The translations under genes were made by a program, and so were the position numbers. A DNA stretch of 41,514 bases from a virus. The notes beneath the pieces were generated by a model. That model searched no databases and had not been told where the DNA came from. It saw only the letters and a list, made by a program, of their open reading frames with translations. The stretch spans positions 1 to 41,514 of the IMG/VR virus record IMGVR_UViG_3300046656_000525, one strand, 5' to 3'. Shown here one piece after another: positions 15,090 to 22,252 of the stretch; the first letter of the stretch is position 1; the number at the start of each line of letters is the position of its first letter.

Positions 15090-15418
15090 TGCATTACCCA
15101 ATAGAACTAAAGAACGGCTGAAAATCCGAGATCGCCGACAACAAAGTCTATGCCTCGGTTGAAGGCGATACGGTCAAGCTATTCGGTACTATCACTGGCG
15201 GCGAAATCGGTATGTACAAAATTATTGGCATTATGGACCTTGACATTGCACCTGATCGCCAATTAAAGTTTGATATTAAAGGCGAACTATCGACTGGCTT
15301 TGAGAGTACTATCGCAATCGGCATAGATATTTACGGCGCAATCACAATTATGAGCCATAATAAAAACATCGATACTATCTTCCTAAGCGGGATACAATAC
15401 AAAAAGGGGCTGACATGA
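15089..15418 (+). CDS. Tail-fibre-type domain protein interrupted by in-frame UGA
   Basis: A GTG at 15089 overlaps the TAG of the hydrolase gene and has a well-placed AGGG. The frame reads HYPIELKNG, then TGA at 15119-15121, then runs on open to 15418 (KSEIADNKVYASVEGDTV and so on). With Trp at the TGA, the protein is 109 residues and matches a beta domain frequent in phage fibres: a conserved NGW near the start, a V-GDTVKLFGTI strand, GG turn and a final FLSGIQY. Without readthrough, only an internal ATG at 15212 with a poor ribosome site would remain. Either a nonsense mutation of TGG or UGA readthrough by tRNA-Trp. Location far from the tail genes is also odd. Confidence 0.65.
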
Positions 15419-15606
15419 AAGCTGATAAAAATGTGCTATTGGTCCTCAAAGGCCCCCGAACCGAAACGGAAATCTTGGCTGAGCTTAAGAAGTACTACGA
15501 CAAAGAGTTTAGCTTGGCGGACGTTGTTTTAGAGTACCAAGGTCCAGTCGAATATGAAGGGTATATTAAAGCCAATGAAACTATCGTATACGAGGCGGGA
15601 GAATAA
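15415..15606 (+). CDS. Small acidic protein of unknown function
   Basis: 63 residues, ATGA-coupled to the preceding gene, acidic with a helix-strand pattern (TETEILAELKKYYDKEFSL). No motif recognised. TAATG overlap with the next gene. Confidence 0.65.
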   Translation: MKADKNVLLVLKGPRTETEILAELKKYYDKEFSLADVVLEYQGPVEYEGYIKANETIVYEAGE

Positions 15607-15956
15607 TGGCAACTTTATTGAAAGAAGTCCTAAGAAAAGCTCGCAAGCTGCATACTTGTTGTGAATGTGCCTGCAAAATAGAGAGAGGCCAAAGATATCA
15701 TTTTACAACGTATGCGCAGGACGGGGAAGTGTATAGCTCTAAGCTCTGCTCTGAATGTGAAGAAATGCAAAATTGGCTCAACGCAAATCACCAAAAATAC
15801 GATATCGATTTAAGTGAGGTCTATATTGGCCAAATGTGGGAAGTGATTTCAGAGATTGCTTGGGATAAAAAAGGCTTAGAAGATTTATTATTCAGCGCAC
15901 AATTAAGCGATGCCGCTGAAATAAAAGTGAGGGCTAAGGTCTATGTCCGAGACTAA
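15606..15956 (+). CDS. Zinc-ribbon-like phage protein
   Basis: 116 residues. KARKLHTCCECACKIERGQRY and then KLCSECEEM give two CxxC-type pairs, a four-Cys zinc site found in a widespread small phage protein family of unknown role. GAGAATA ribosome context. The remaining 70 residues are helical. Confidence 0.75.
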   Translation: MATLLKEVLRKARKLHTCCECACKIERGQRYHFTTYAQDGEVYSSKLCSECEEMQNWLNANHQKYDIDLSEVYIGQMWEVISEIAWDKKGLEDLLFSAQLSDAAEIKVRAKVYVRD

Positions 15957-16197
15957 CACTCAAAACATACTCGATAAACTAATAGCCGCTGGATATCATC
16001 CTAGTTTCTTTGAGGCGCTGCTTGGGATGGAAGCGGGAGAAGGCTGGGAAATTGACAGGACGTTATATAAACTTTATTATGATCCCAAAACAGGGCCTGA
16101 GCTATGCTTGTGGGATAAAGAGAAAAATAAATGGGTTGGCTGCGCTATTGATATTGAATGCTTAAAAGGAATCTGGACAAGACATGGCCATAGGTAA
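15943..16197 (+). CDS. Small protein of unknown function
   Basis: 84 residues, overlapping both neighbours by 14 bases, rich in Trp and charged residues (GWEIDRTLYKLYYDPKTG). No motif recognised; ends GIWTRHGHR. Confidence 0.65.
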   Translation: MSETNTQNILDKLIAAGYHPSFFEALLGMEAGEGWEIDRTLYKLYYDPKTGPELCLWDKEKNKWVGCAIDIECLKGIWTRHGHR

Positions 16198-16585
16198 TCG
16201 CCCACCCGCACCCAAGACTCCCAAGATAAAAAACAGCGAGCTAATCCAATGGTACAAGTACAACTTCCCCTACTGCGAGCTAAGCCGCTTGGAAGGGAAG
16301 TACATTACAACGGGCGTAGAGACTCATCACATAGAACCCGGGCTTGGGCGCACAGATGAACTGTGGAATCTAATCAGAATAGTTCACTGGAAACATATGC
16401 TTTGCACGACTCACATATATGGCGCTCAAGCCGTGCAGAACAACTATATATGCTTTGGTCTTAAGTTTATCAAAGGTGAAATAAAACAAGCTAAACTTGA
16501 AGAGCTTGGCAAGTGGGACGAAGTGCGGTTTGTAGTCAAGGAATTAAGGCCTATTTATAATCAAGTCAATGGGATTAAGTCATGA
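16184..16585 (+). CDS. HNH-like endonuclease
   Basis: 133 residues. TGVETHHIEPGLGRTDELWN with Asn62, followed by HWKHMLC, forms an HNH pattern: His48/His49, Asn62 and His68/His71. CELS at about 31 may be the remnant of a zinc pair that stabilises larger HNH folds. HNH proteins nick or cut DNA in packaging, recombination or homing. This one sits in the accessory block, well away from terminase, so a packaging role is less likely. Confidence 0.65.
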   Translation: MAIGNRPPAPKTPKIKNSELIQWYKYNFPYCELSRLEGKYITTGVETHHIEPGLGRTDELWNLIRIVHWKHMLCTTHIYGAQAVQNNYICFGLKFIKGEIKQAKLEELGKWDEVRFVVKELRPIYNQVNGIKS

Positions 16586-16806
16586 AAAAACCAACAAAAT
16601 ATCATTTACGATGGCGATTCGCAACAGAACTAAAGAGCTTTCGCCATCGGCATTGGCTGACACAACGCTATTTAGGGCATATTATAGGCTACGATGCAGG
16701 ACAGGTCGCAATGTTTGAACGGCGAAAACGATACCCAAGCGCTTTAGAAATACAAATCGCTTATAATAAAATGCGAGAATACGCGGCGGGGAAGGCTAGT
16801 GACTAA
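16582..16806 (+). CDS. XRE-type helix-turn-helix regulator
   Basis: 74 residues. LKSFRHRHWLTQRYLGHIIG, then GQVAMFERRKRYPSALEIQIAY matches the Cro/CI-type HTH with the recognition helix around GYDAGQVAMFERR. Very basic N-terminus. Coupled by ATGA to the HNH-like gene. Probably represses or modulates nearby genes. Confidence 0.75.
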   Translation: MKKPTKYHLRWRFATELKSFRHRHWLTQRYLGHIIGYDAGQVAMFERRKRYPSALEIQIAYNKMREYAAGKASD

Positions 16807-17014
16807 ATCAGAAGCTCTAAATCTACTCAAGCAAGGCGTTGGCATAGACCTTGGCGATGATTGTTTCTGGACAGAGACATCAGCACTGCTCGGTATGCGT
16901 ATCTGCACGCATGGGCGTTTGAAATATAAGACCTTTTCAACCCGCGCCTTTATGACATTTGAACAATTCTTAGAACGCTATCCTGAAGAGGGGTACACTA
17001 TCCATGACGTATGA
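16799..17014 (+). CDS. Repeated small-domain protein A
   Basis: 71 residues from a GTG (TAGTG overlap; GGGGAAGG upstream). Starts MTKSEALNLLKQGVGI, the helix-then-beta pattern shared by the next three genes. Such 60-70 residue single-domain proteins (helix, then a small beta barrel) are common in phages. DUF2829/Tad2, an inhibitor of Thoeris defence, has a similar opening. Family membership is not established here. Confidence 0.65.
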   Translation: MTKSEALNLLKQGVGIDLGDDCFWTETSALLGMRICTHGRLKYKTFSTRAFMTFEQFLERYPEEGYTIHDV

Positions 17015-17225
17015 ACAGGCACTACCCAAACTTATCCGTGGCGAACAATGGTTTTGCGGCGGATGGCGATTTGCTATCCTAACCGACGGAAAGTTGTATT
17101 ACATGGATATGTTTTCAGCACCCGTCAAAGTATGGCCTACACAATTGGCGGAAGTAAAGCAATCTCAGCTTTGGAACCCAGTCAGGGAACTAAGCTATAA
17201 ACCAAAAACAGAGGTAACACAATGA
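17004..17225 (+). CDS. Repeated small-domain protein B
   Basis: 73 residues. Starts MTYEQALPKLIRGEQWFCGGWR, then ILTDGKLYYMD and a closing WNPVREL. The same layout as protein A: N-terminal helix with A-xx-L-xx-G, a Trp after the turn, and a strand with a DG turn. Overlaps A by 11 bases. Confidence 0.65.
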   Translation: MTYEQALPKLIRGEQWFCGGWRFAILTDGKLYYMDMFSAPVKVWPTQLAEVKQSQLWNPVRELSYKPKTEVTQ

Positions 17226-17626
17226 CAAGACGTGAAATGTGGCAAGCGTTATTGGATGGGAAGCAGGTTATTCATCCAAGGTTAAGTTTTAATTATATTT
17301 TCATGGATCGTGAAGGAAACCCTATCGTAATGACTGATTTTATGCCATCGGGTACTTTGCGAACTGATGAAATTGATGATAAAACCTATGATACTGGCTG
17401 GGAAATCTATTCCCCAATCTGCACGCGTGAACAAGCCATCGAAGGACTTAAACTCGGGGAGAAGTGGAAGGCGCTGGATTTTGTAGAGCACGGATATAAA
17501 TATACAGAACTGACGAATAATTTCGATCTAAACCATATAGGCATCATAACACCATTGGTGACACCAATCCCAATCCTATCCTGCAATCGCTGGCAAAGAG
17601 TCTATGACAAAGGAGAAACCCAATGA
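17222..17626 (+). CDS. Repeated small-domain protein C (two domains)
   Basis: 134 residues, two copies of the domain in tandem. Copy one (1-65) starts MTRREMWQALLDGKQV and closes GWEIYSP. Copy two starts CTREQAIEGLKLGEKWKALD and closes with NRWQRVYD. The internal duplication parallels the duplication of whole genes around it. ATGA-coupled to gene B. Confidence 0.65.
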   Translation: MTRREMWQALLDGKQVIHPRLSFNYIFMDREGNPIVMTDFMPSGTLRTDEIDDKTYDTGWEIYSPICTREQAIEGLKLGEKWKALDFVEHGYKYTELTNNFDLNHIGIITPLVTPIPILSCNRWQRVYDKGETQ

Positions 17627-18036
17627 CCCGCAGAGAAGCTATACCCTATATGCTCGACAAGGGGGCGTATAATAAGAATCATGAAATAAAATATGGGTTT
17701 CGGTCTAAAGTCTTTATTAATGATTTTGGCCGAGTTGTGCAAATTTGGCAGGACGGCGCAACAACAAGCGTAGGGGTGGTTTACAGCAGCTCGCTTTATA
17801 ACGACGGCTGGGAACCTTGGGAAGACCCAATCGAATACGTCGATGGGTTTACTGCGCTAAAGGCGATGGCTGAAAATGACGGAGAGATTTGGATATGGGA
17901 TCTTGATATGGTGCGATATCGAATTACAGCGAGATTGCAATTTTTAGATGATATTGGTTGGCGAGATTCACTGATTAGCGCTGAAATGCTCTTTGATAAA
18001 CTCTGGCATAAATACATACCCAAGGAGAATAAGTAG
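17623..18036 (+). CDS. Repeated small-domain protein D (two domains)
   Basis: 137 residues. Starts MTRREAIPYMLDKG, almost the same opening as protein C, closes the first copy with GWEPWEDP, then a second, diverged copy begins FTALKAMAENDGEIWIWDLD. Ribosome site AAAGGAGA. ATGA-coupled to C. Function unknown. Confidence 0.65.
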   Translation: MTRREAIPYMLDKGAYNKNHEIKYGFRSKVFINDFGRVVQIWQDGATTSVGVVYSSSLYNDGWEPWEDPIEYVDGFTALKAMAENDGEIWIWDLDMVRYRITARLQFLDDIGWRDSLISAEMLFDKLWHKYIPKENK

Positions 18037-18234
18037 ATGGGAATCTTAGAACGCTTAGCGAATTTAAAAGAATACCTAAAAGGAATATTGCCACCTGATC
18101 GCCTATCGACGGCCGAGGTTTATAGGCAAATCGATTTAATCGCTATCGAGTACAAGGCAGCGCACAAAATGCAATCCCGCCGCGAAATTCTTGAGAAAAT
18201 GATAAATGGCGAACTTGACGATACCCAAGGATAA
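18037..18234 (+). CDS. Small helical protein of unknown function
   Basis: 65 residues behind AAGGAGA, directly adjoining the previous stop. Predicted all-helical with basic and acidic faces. The last codons (ELDDTQG) fall in a 15-base repeat that recurs after the next gene. Confidence 0.6.
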   Translation: MGILERLANLKEYLKGILPPDRLSTAEVYRQIDLIAIEYKAAHKMQSRREILEKMINGELDDTQG

Positions 18235-18467
18235 ATCATGAAAAAGCAACATACATCCCGCGGATTTGCATATCGCAAGTTTGACGATATATATAAGTAC
18301 AAATGTATTATACAAGAATCCTCATTGGCAGATAAGCCCGCAATCTGGCTTGGGACCACTGAGGAACGGATGCATATTGATAGGCCATTGGCGCGAAAAT
18401 TAGTGAAATATTTGAATAAGTTTATAGAAACTGGGAATATTTGACGGCTACCCTTGACGATACCCAA
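18214..18467 (+). repeat. 15-base direct repeat CTTGACGATACCCAA
   Basis: Identical copies at 18214-18228 (end of one gene) and 18453-18467 (just after the next gene). They bracket the 68-residue gene at 18238 and could be a trace of its insertion or duplication. TTGACG looks like a -35, but no -10 follows either copy. Confidence 0.6.
18238..18444 (+). CDS. Small basic protein of unknown function
   Basis: 68 residues, basic, starting MKKQHTSRGFAYRKFDD. A strand-rich N-terminus is followed by a C-terminal helix (RPLARKLVKYLNKFI). It is bracketed by 15-base repeats. AAGGATA precedes the start. Confidence 0.55.
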   Translation: MKKQHTSRGFAYRKFDDIYKYKCIIQESSLADKPAIWLGTTEERMHIDRPLARKLVKYLNKFIETGNI

Positions 18468-18490
18468 TAGATTTACAAAAAGGACTAATA

Positions 18491-18571
18491 ATGGAATTGC
18501 TTGAAATTATTGATAATATAGCCAAACTCATTGGTGGCCTTTGCATTTTATATTTAATCTCAAAGGCTTGA
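18491..18571 (+). CDS. Possible 26-residue hydrophobic peptide
   Basis: AAAAAGGA sits eight bases before an ATG; the frame encodes MELLEIIDNIAKLIGGLCIL and a short tail, a single amphipathic or membrane helix. Its stop overlaps the -35 of the antirepressor promoter. Very short, so it may be chance. Confidence 0.35.
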   Translation: MELLEIIDNIAKLIGGLCILYLISKA

Positions 18572-18596
18572 CTTTTAACTAAGTCTTTACTATACT
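18568..18596 (+). promoter_or_regulatory. Antirepressor promoter
   Basis: TTGACT (18568-18573), 17-base spacer, TATACT (18591-18596). This is among the strongest promoters in the genome. The first bases match the promoter of the replication gene (GGCTTGACTTTT), so the two may share a regulator. A leader of about 85-90 bases precedes the ATG. Confidence 0.75.
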
Positions 18597-18634
18597 ATAT
18601 ACCGAGGGGCCGTCGTCGTGGATGGCTTCTTAGC

Positions 18635-18678
18635 TAGCGAGGCTATTTAGTAGTATGCCTCGCTATCCTAACTACTAA
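18635..18678 (+). promoter_or_regulatory. Two mutually exclusive stems in the antirepressor leader
   Basis: Stem A: TAGCGAGGC (18635-18643) with GCCTCGCTA (18657-18665), nine perfect pairs. Stem B: TTAGTAGT (18647-18654) with ACTACTAA (18671-18678), eight perfect pairs, ending just before the AGGA ribosome site. The 5' arm of B lies in the loop of A and the 3' arm of A in the loop of B. They form a pseudoknot or an either/or switch. Alternatively, they are two operator palindromes for a DNA-binding protein. Confidence 0.6.
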
Positions 18679-18690
18679 TAGGACTAACAA

Positions 18691-19440
18691 ATGAACACTT
18701 CTCAAATTATCCCCCTTCACAAAGAACAACCCGATTTTCCCGTAAATCATAAAGAGCTTGCCGAATTCTTGGGCCTCGATTCAGAGACCGTTACTTACTA
18801 TATAGAAGGCAAGCGGGGCAATTTCTGTTTTTCTAATACTACAGACTTTTACCGACAAGTGTCGCTAAAAACGGATAGAGGCCGACCTGCGGTTATCTAT
18901 TGGCTAACAATCAATTCAGCAAAAGAAATCTGCATGTTAGCAGAAGGCGATAAAGGCAAACAAGCTCGGCTGTATTTTATTGAATGCGAACGAGTCGCAA
19001 AAGCGCCCCAAGGCCCGACCAATTTTTTGGAAGCCATGAAATTAATAGTGGCCAAAGAAGAGGAACGGCTTGCCTTAGAAGCGACCGTCAATGTGCAGGC
19101 AGAGCAGCTCGCAATCCAAGCCCCTAAGGTTGACGCTTGGGAAAAGCTAATGAATGCGGAAGGTGGCTCAAATCCGAGCACTGCTTCGAAGGCCTTTACT
19201 GAGTTTGGAATCGGCCCTAAATCTATCTACCCAGCTATGCACGAGTTTGGAATGGTCTTTAAAAAAGGCGATAAATGGTTTGCGATGCAATCAGCGATTG
19301 ACGCTGGATATCTGTTTGTGAGGGATAGTTTTTGGCATAACCCCAAGACTGGGAAGGATCAGCTAACCCAACAAATCTACATAACCGCCAAGGGTATAGG
19401 CTATCTTCATAAAAAACTCACAGAAAAGGAACTAAAATAA
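18691..19440 (+). CDS. ant: AntA-KilAC phage antirepressor
   Basis: 249 residues. Residues about 15-105 match the AntA/AntB family: FPVNHKELAEFLGL, then YWLTINSAKEICMLAEGDKG and KQARLYFIECER. After a helical linker (110-145, Ala/Glu rich), residues about 150-247 match the KilAC/ANT domain: LMNAEGGSNPSTASKAF, GPKSIYPAMHEFG and a final ITAKGIGYLHKKL. Antirepressors bind and inactivate phage repressors to trigger lytic growth. It has its own strong promoter and a structured leader, which suggests tight control. No CI-type repressor of usual size was recognised in the genome. Confidence 0.85.
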   Translation: MNTSQIIPLHKEQPDFPVNHKELAEFLGLDSETVTYYIEGKRGNFCFSNTTDFYRQVSLKTDRGRPAVIYWLTINSAKEICMLAEGDKGKQARLYFIECERVAKAPQGPTNFLEAMKLIVAKEEERLALEATVNVQAEQLAIQAPKVDAWEKLMNAEGGSNPSTASKAFTEFGIGPKSIYPAMHEFGMVFKKGDKWFAMQSAIDAGYLFVRDSFWHNPKTGKDQLTQQIYITAKGIGYLHKKLTEKELK

Positions 19441-19441
19441 C

Positions 19442-19723
19442 ATGTGGAAACGATTTGAGGATTGGTTTGATGACAGCCCGTACTTTCAATTGCTTGTACT
19501 GGCAGTCGGACTACTTTTTGTAACATTTGCAGCGCTTTTTGTTTTAGGTTTATTGATGAAACCAGCAGCGGATGCCGATAAAAAGAAAAAAGAAGACATG
19601 CAAACATGTATAGCGGCTTGCCCTGACTTACTCTGTGTGAAAAAATGTGAGGTTATTTGTGATTGCGAAAAAACGGACACAAGATATATCTACACACCAC
19701 CACCTGTGATTATAGGGAAATAA
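19442..19723 (+). CDS. Membrane protein with Cys-rich tail
   Basis: 93 residues. One transmembrane helix (about 17-40: LLVLAVGLLFVTFAALFVLG), then a Lys-rich stretch and a Cys-rich tail (CIAACPDLLCVKKCEVICDC) ending in a Pro-rich strand. Ribosome site AAAGGAA. The seven cysteines might bind metal or form disulphides if the tail lies outside. Role unknown; a spanin-like protein is possible, but this gene is far from the lysis cassette. Confidence 0.65.
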   Translation: MWKRFEDWFDDSPYFQLLVLAVGLLFVTFAALFVLGLLMKPAADADKKKKEDMQTCIAACPDLLCVKKCEVICDCEKTDTRYIYTPPPVIIGK

Positions 19724-19724
19724 C

Positions 19725-20123
19725 ATGGCCTATCTACACCCAAAAGCTAACCCGGAATGGATAGCCGAAATCAGAGCCCTACAAAAAGAGATCGGCTTTA
19801 GTTTCAAAGACTTAGCCCGAGTGGCGAGTATGAAGGAAGGCAATTTTGCTAATAAAATCAGCGGCAAAAGTCCTATGACAGCAAGCGACAGAGAGCGTTT
19901 ATTAGATGCCGCTAACTGCCTTCGCTATCCACAAACTATGATAATTGAGAAACGCTTGGTAGAGGCTTATGTTGACCCAGAAAAAGCACTTAAAGCAGAG
20001 CGAGAAGAACGAATGTTTGACCGAGCGGTACGAAAGGCTAATAAGATTTTCCGAGCGCCTTGCGACGATACCTATATAAATATAGTGAAAGTTGAATACG
20101 TGACTTATCCGGGGAGGAATTAA
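19725..20123 (+). CDS. HTH-containing regulator
   Basis: 132 residues. Residues about 12-60 (EIRALQKEIGFSFKDLARVASMKEGNFANKIS) fit a Cro-like HTH in which the second helix is DLARVASM and the recognition helix EGNFANKISG. The C-terminal half is helical and basic and could mediate dimerisation. TATAGGG upstream of the ATG. Likely transcriptional control next to the antirepressor. Confidence 0.6.
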   Translation: MAYLHPKANPEWIAEIRALQKEIGFSFKDLARVASMKEGNFANKISGKSPMTASDRERLLDAANCLRYPQTMIIEKRLVEAYVDPEKALKAEREERMFDRAVRKANKIFRAPCDDTYINIVKVEYVTYPGRN

Positions 20124-20225
20124 ATGGTCTGTCTCGTGATAGGATTTATAGCTATAGCCGCCATATTGATCATTTATACATGGATTGCAGAGAGCGTGGC
20201 TAATGAAGATCGGGAGGACAAATGA
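20124..20225 (+). CDS. 33-residue membrane peptide
   Basis: Perfect GGGGAGGA ribosome site; MVCLVIGFIAIAAILIIYTW forms one transmembrane helix with a short acidic tail. ATGA coupling to the next gene. The strong site and coupling argue for a real gene in spite of its size. Confidence 0.6.
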   Translation: MVCLVIGFIAIAAILIIYTWIAESVANEDREDK

Positions 20226-20650
20226 ATAAAATATACCTACACGCCATGATCGAAAGTGGCGATACTTCCAAATGCATTTATTTCAATGAAAGCGCCTATT
20301 TGAGAGCCCTATCCCAATTCGCTGGTAAACGCGTCCGCATCACAATCGAACCTGAATCGAACCCTCGCACTTTATCCCAAAACGCATACCTTTGGGGGGT
20401 CGTATATAAGCTAATAGCCGAGCATACAGGGCATACAGTGGAAGAGATACACGAGTTTTGTAAATTGAACTTCAATGGGAAGGAGCTGCCAAATACCAGA
20501 CAGAATCATAGCAGGCGTTATAGTATGTGGATCGGCGCCTCCACAACCAAACTTGACACTAAAGGCTTTGCGGATTATATTGATAAAATAGCCGTATTTG
20601 CGGCTTCTGAACTTGGGATAGATATACCTAAACCCGGAGAGGTGCAATAA
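20222..20650 (+). CDS. NinB-like recombination protein
   Basis: 142 residues. The stretch RTLSQNAYLWGVVYKLIAEH, then TVEEIHEFCKLNF, and the closing FADYIDKIAVFAASELGIDIP match the NinB/YbcN family of lambdoid phages. Its members bind single-stranded DNA and act in recombination (Orf in lambda). Ribosome site CGGGAGG. It complements ERF in the early recombination functions. Confidence 0.75.
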   Translation: MNKIYLHAMIESGDTSKCIYFNESAYLRALSQFAGKRVRITIEPESNPRTLSQNAYLWGVVYKLIAEHTGHTVEEIHEFCKLNFNGKELPNTRQNHSRRYSMWIGASTTKLDTKGFADYIDKIAVFAASELGIDIPKPGEVQ

Positions 20651-21085
20651 ATGCCAACATTAGTAGAATATCTTGCTACATTCCCGGGGCGCATGTTTTT
20701 GCTGCTTTCGGAAGATCCAGTATATACTCTACATAATACGGTCAGTAACGATTACGTGACTATCGCTAAAATGGAAGCCTATACAATGGCTGATTGCGAA
20801 AAAATAATGACATTGATACGCGATAACGAAAATTGGGAAATCCTTGATGAAAAAATGACTTTTGAAGAAGCGACACATTATTTGGTTACTGCCGCCGCCT
20901 CTGAAATCAGTGCAGCGGTACAAACGGATTTGAATCCTGATATTTATATGCAGATCTATTCGACAGATATAATCCCGCAGCAAATCAAGTTTTTTCTCAA
21001 GGAAGATAATTCAATGGCTGATCTTATTTTCCTTACAGGCATGTTCCAAACACGATGCTGGGTGATATATACAATCCCAGAATAA
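20651..21085 (+). CDS. Unknown protein before the glycosyltransferases
   Basis: 144 residues with a GAGAGG site. Mostly helix and strand with no Cys or catalytic motif; it looks like two halves, the second beginning MTFEEATHYLV. No homology recognised. It is the last gene before the glycan cassette. Confidence 0.6.
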   Translation: MPTLVEYLATFPGRMFLLLSEDPVYTLHNTVSNDYVTIAKMEAYTMADCEKIMTLIRDNENWEILDEKMTFEEATHYLVTAAASEISAAVQTDLNPDIYMQIYSTDIIPQQIKFFLKEDNSMADLIFLTGMFQTRCWVIYTIPE

Positions 21086-21094
21086 AGGTACTTT

Positions 21095-22252
21095 ATGAAA
21101 ATATTGATAATCGGTTTCCATCCCTATCATTGGTCAGGCCTCTCAAAAGCGGGGGCTATGATATTGCGAGCCTTATGTGATTTAGGCCACGAATGCCAAT
21201 ATATGGTTATCCCCAAAGGCGGCGACCATTTAGGTGCTGGAAGATTGCCTCAATTCAACGGGACGCCGTGTTTTATGCAGGCCCAAACGAATTATACCCA
21301 GAAAGCACTTGCTGAAAAGTATGATTTGATGATCTCGATTGGCGATTTATGGTATTTCGATGCGTGTTATGAATTGACTAATGCCCAAGCAATCCCATGG
21401 GCGGCTTATTTTGGGATCGAAGGTCTTGCATTGCCGCCGATTTCTCGCGTCGGTAAAAATGAAGTTATCAAAAATCAAACAATTTTAGACTCGGTATCCA
21501 AGATCTGGGCCTATACTCGCGCAACTGTTGACGCATTACAGCGATCAAGTGGTATTAATGGTGTCGGGTCGATCGGGATTTTGCCTCATTATGGGGAACC
21601 TAAACCTTATTCAATTGTAGGCTTGAAAGACAAGTTGCGGATCCCTAAAGACAAAAAGATAGCGCTATATGTGGGTGGAAACTATTTACGCAAAGGGGTC
21701 GATTTATGGGTGCAAGCGCTTAAAAACTCAAGCAATGACTGGGTCGGTTATATGCACATGCCAGCTTTCGACGAATTAGGCATTGATTTGCGTAGCTTAG
21801 TACCACAACTCGGATTAGAAGGTCGATTGTATTGTTGGGATGATTTAAGCCCTATTCTAAATCAGAGGGAAATCCCTGATATGTTTGTTCAAGGGCTTTA
21901 TTATGAATGCGATTTGTTTTTCCACCCGCACCGCGGAGAAGGCTTTGGCTTAGCCATCCAAGACGCATTGATGAGTCCAATCCGTTGCGCAATTTCAGCC
22001 GCGGGATCAGGAAGCGAGCTTGGTATTAATAAAAAATATTTGGTCAAGGCAGAGCGCCCTTGCTATGTGAGGGCAGGCGGTATCCAGCATCAAATGCAAG
22101 AGATGGAAAATATTCAATCTTTTGATCAGTATTACAAAAATGCACCGAAAACTAATGATTGGCAACCTTATACTTATCAAGAGTTTAAGGACCAAGTCCA
22201 GTTTTTGTTATCAGATCCAATTGAACCGAAATTATGGAGGCAATTCCCATGA
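21095..22252 (+). CDS. GT4-type glycosyltransferase 1
   Basis: 385 residues, GT-B fold. The N-terminus KILIIGFHPYHWSGLSKAG is the Rossmann start with the Gly-rich acceptor loop. IALYVGGNYLRKGVDLW (about 188-204) is the second Rossmann start with the GN..RKG motif. HRGEGFGLAIQDAL (about 278-291) is the EX7E-type nucleotide-sugar site. It transfers a sugar from a nucleotide or lipid donor to an unknown acceptor. No signal or membrane anchor, so cytoplasmic. Overlaps the next gene by ATGA. Confidence 0.85.
   Translation: MKILIIGFHPYHWSGLSKAGAMILRALCDLGHECQYMVIPKGGDHLGAGRLPQFNGTPCFMQAQTNYTQKALAEKYDLMISIGDLWYFDACYELTNAQAIPWAAYFGIEGLALPPISRVGKNEVIKNQTILDSVSKIWAYTRATVDALQRSSGINGVGSIGILPHYGEPKPYSIVGLKDKLRIPKDKKIALYVGGNYLRKGVDLWVQALKNSSNDWVGYMHMPAFDELGIDLRSLVPQLGLEGRLYCWDDLSPILNQREIPDMFVQGLYYECDLFFHPHRGEGFGLAIQDALMSPIRCAISAAGSGSELGINKKYLVKAERPCYVRAGGIQHQMQEMENIQSFDQYYKNAPKTNDWQPYTYQEFKDQVQFLLSDPIEPKLWRQFP

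Noticed and set aside
16725-18467. Scattered GATACCCAA motif as an uptake or recombination signal
   Set aside because: Only a few copies with irregular positions, mostly in coding sequence and in one repeated segment.
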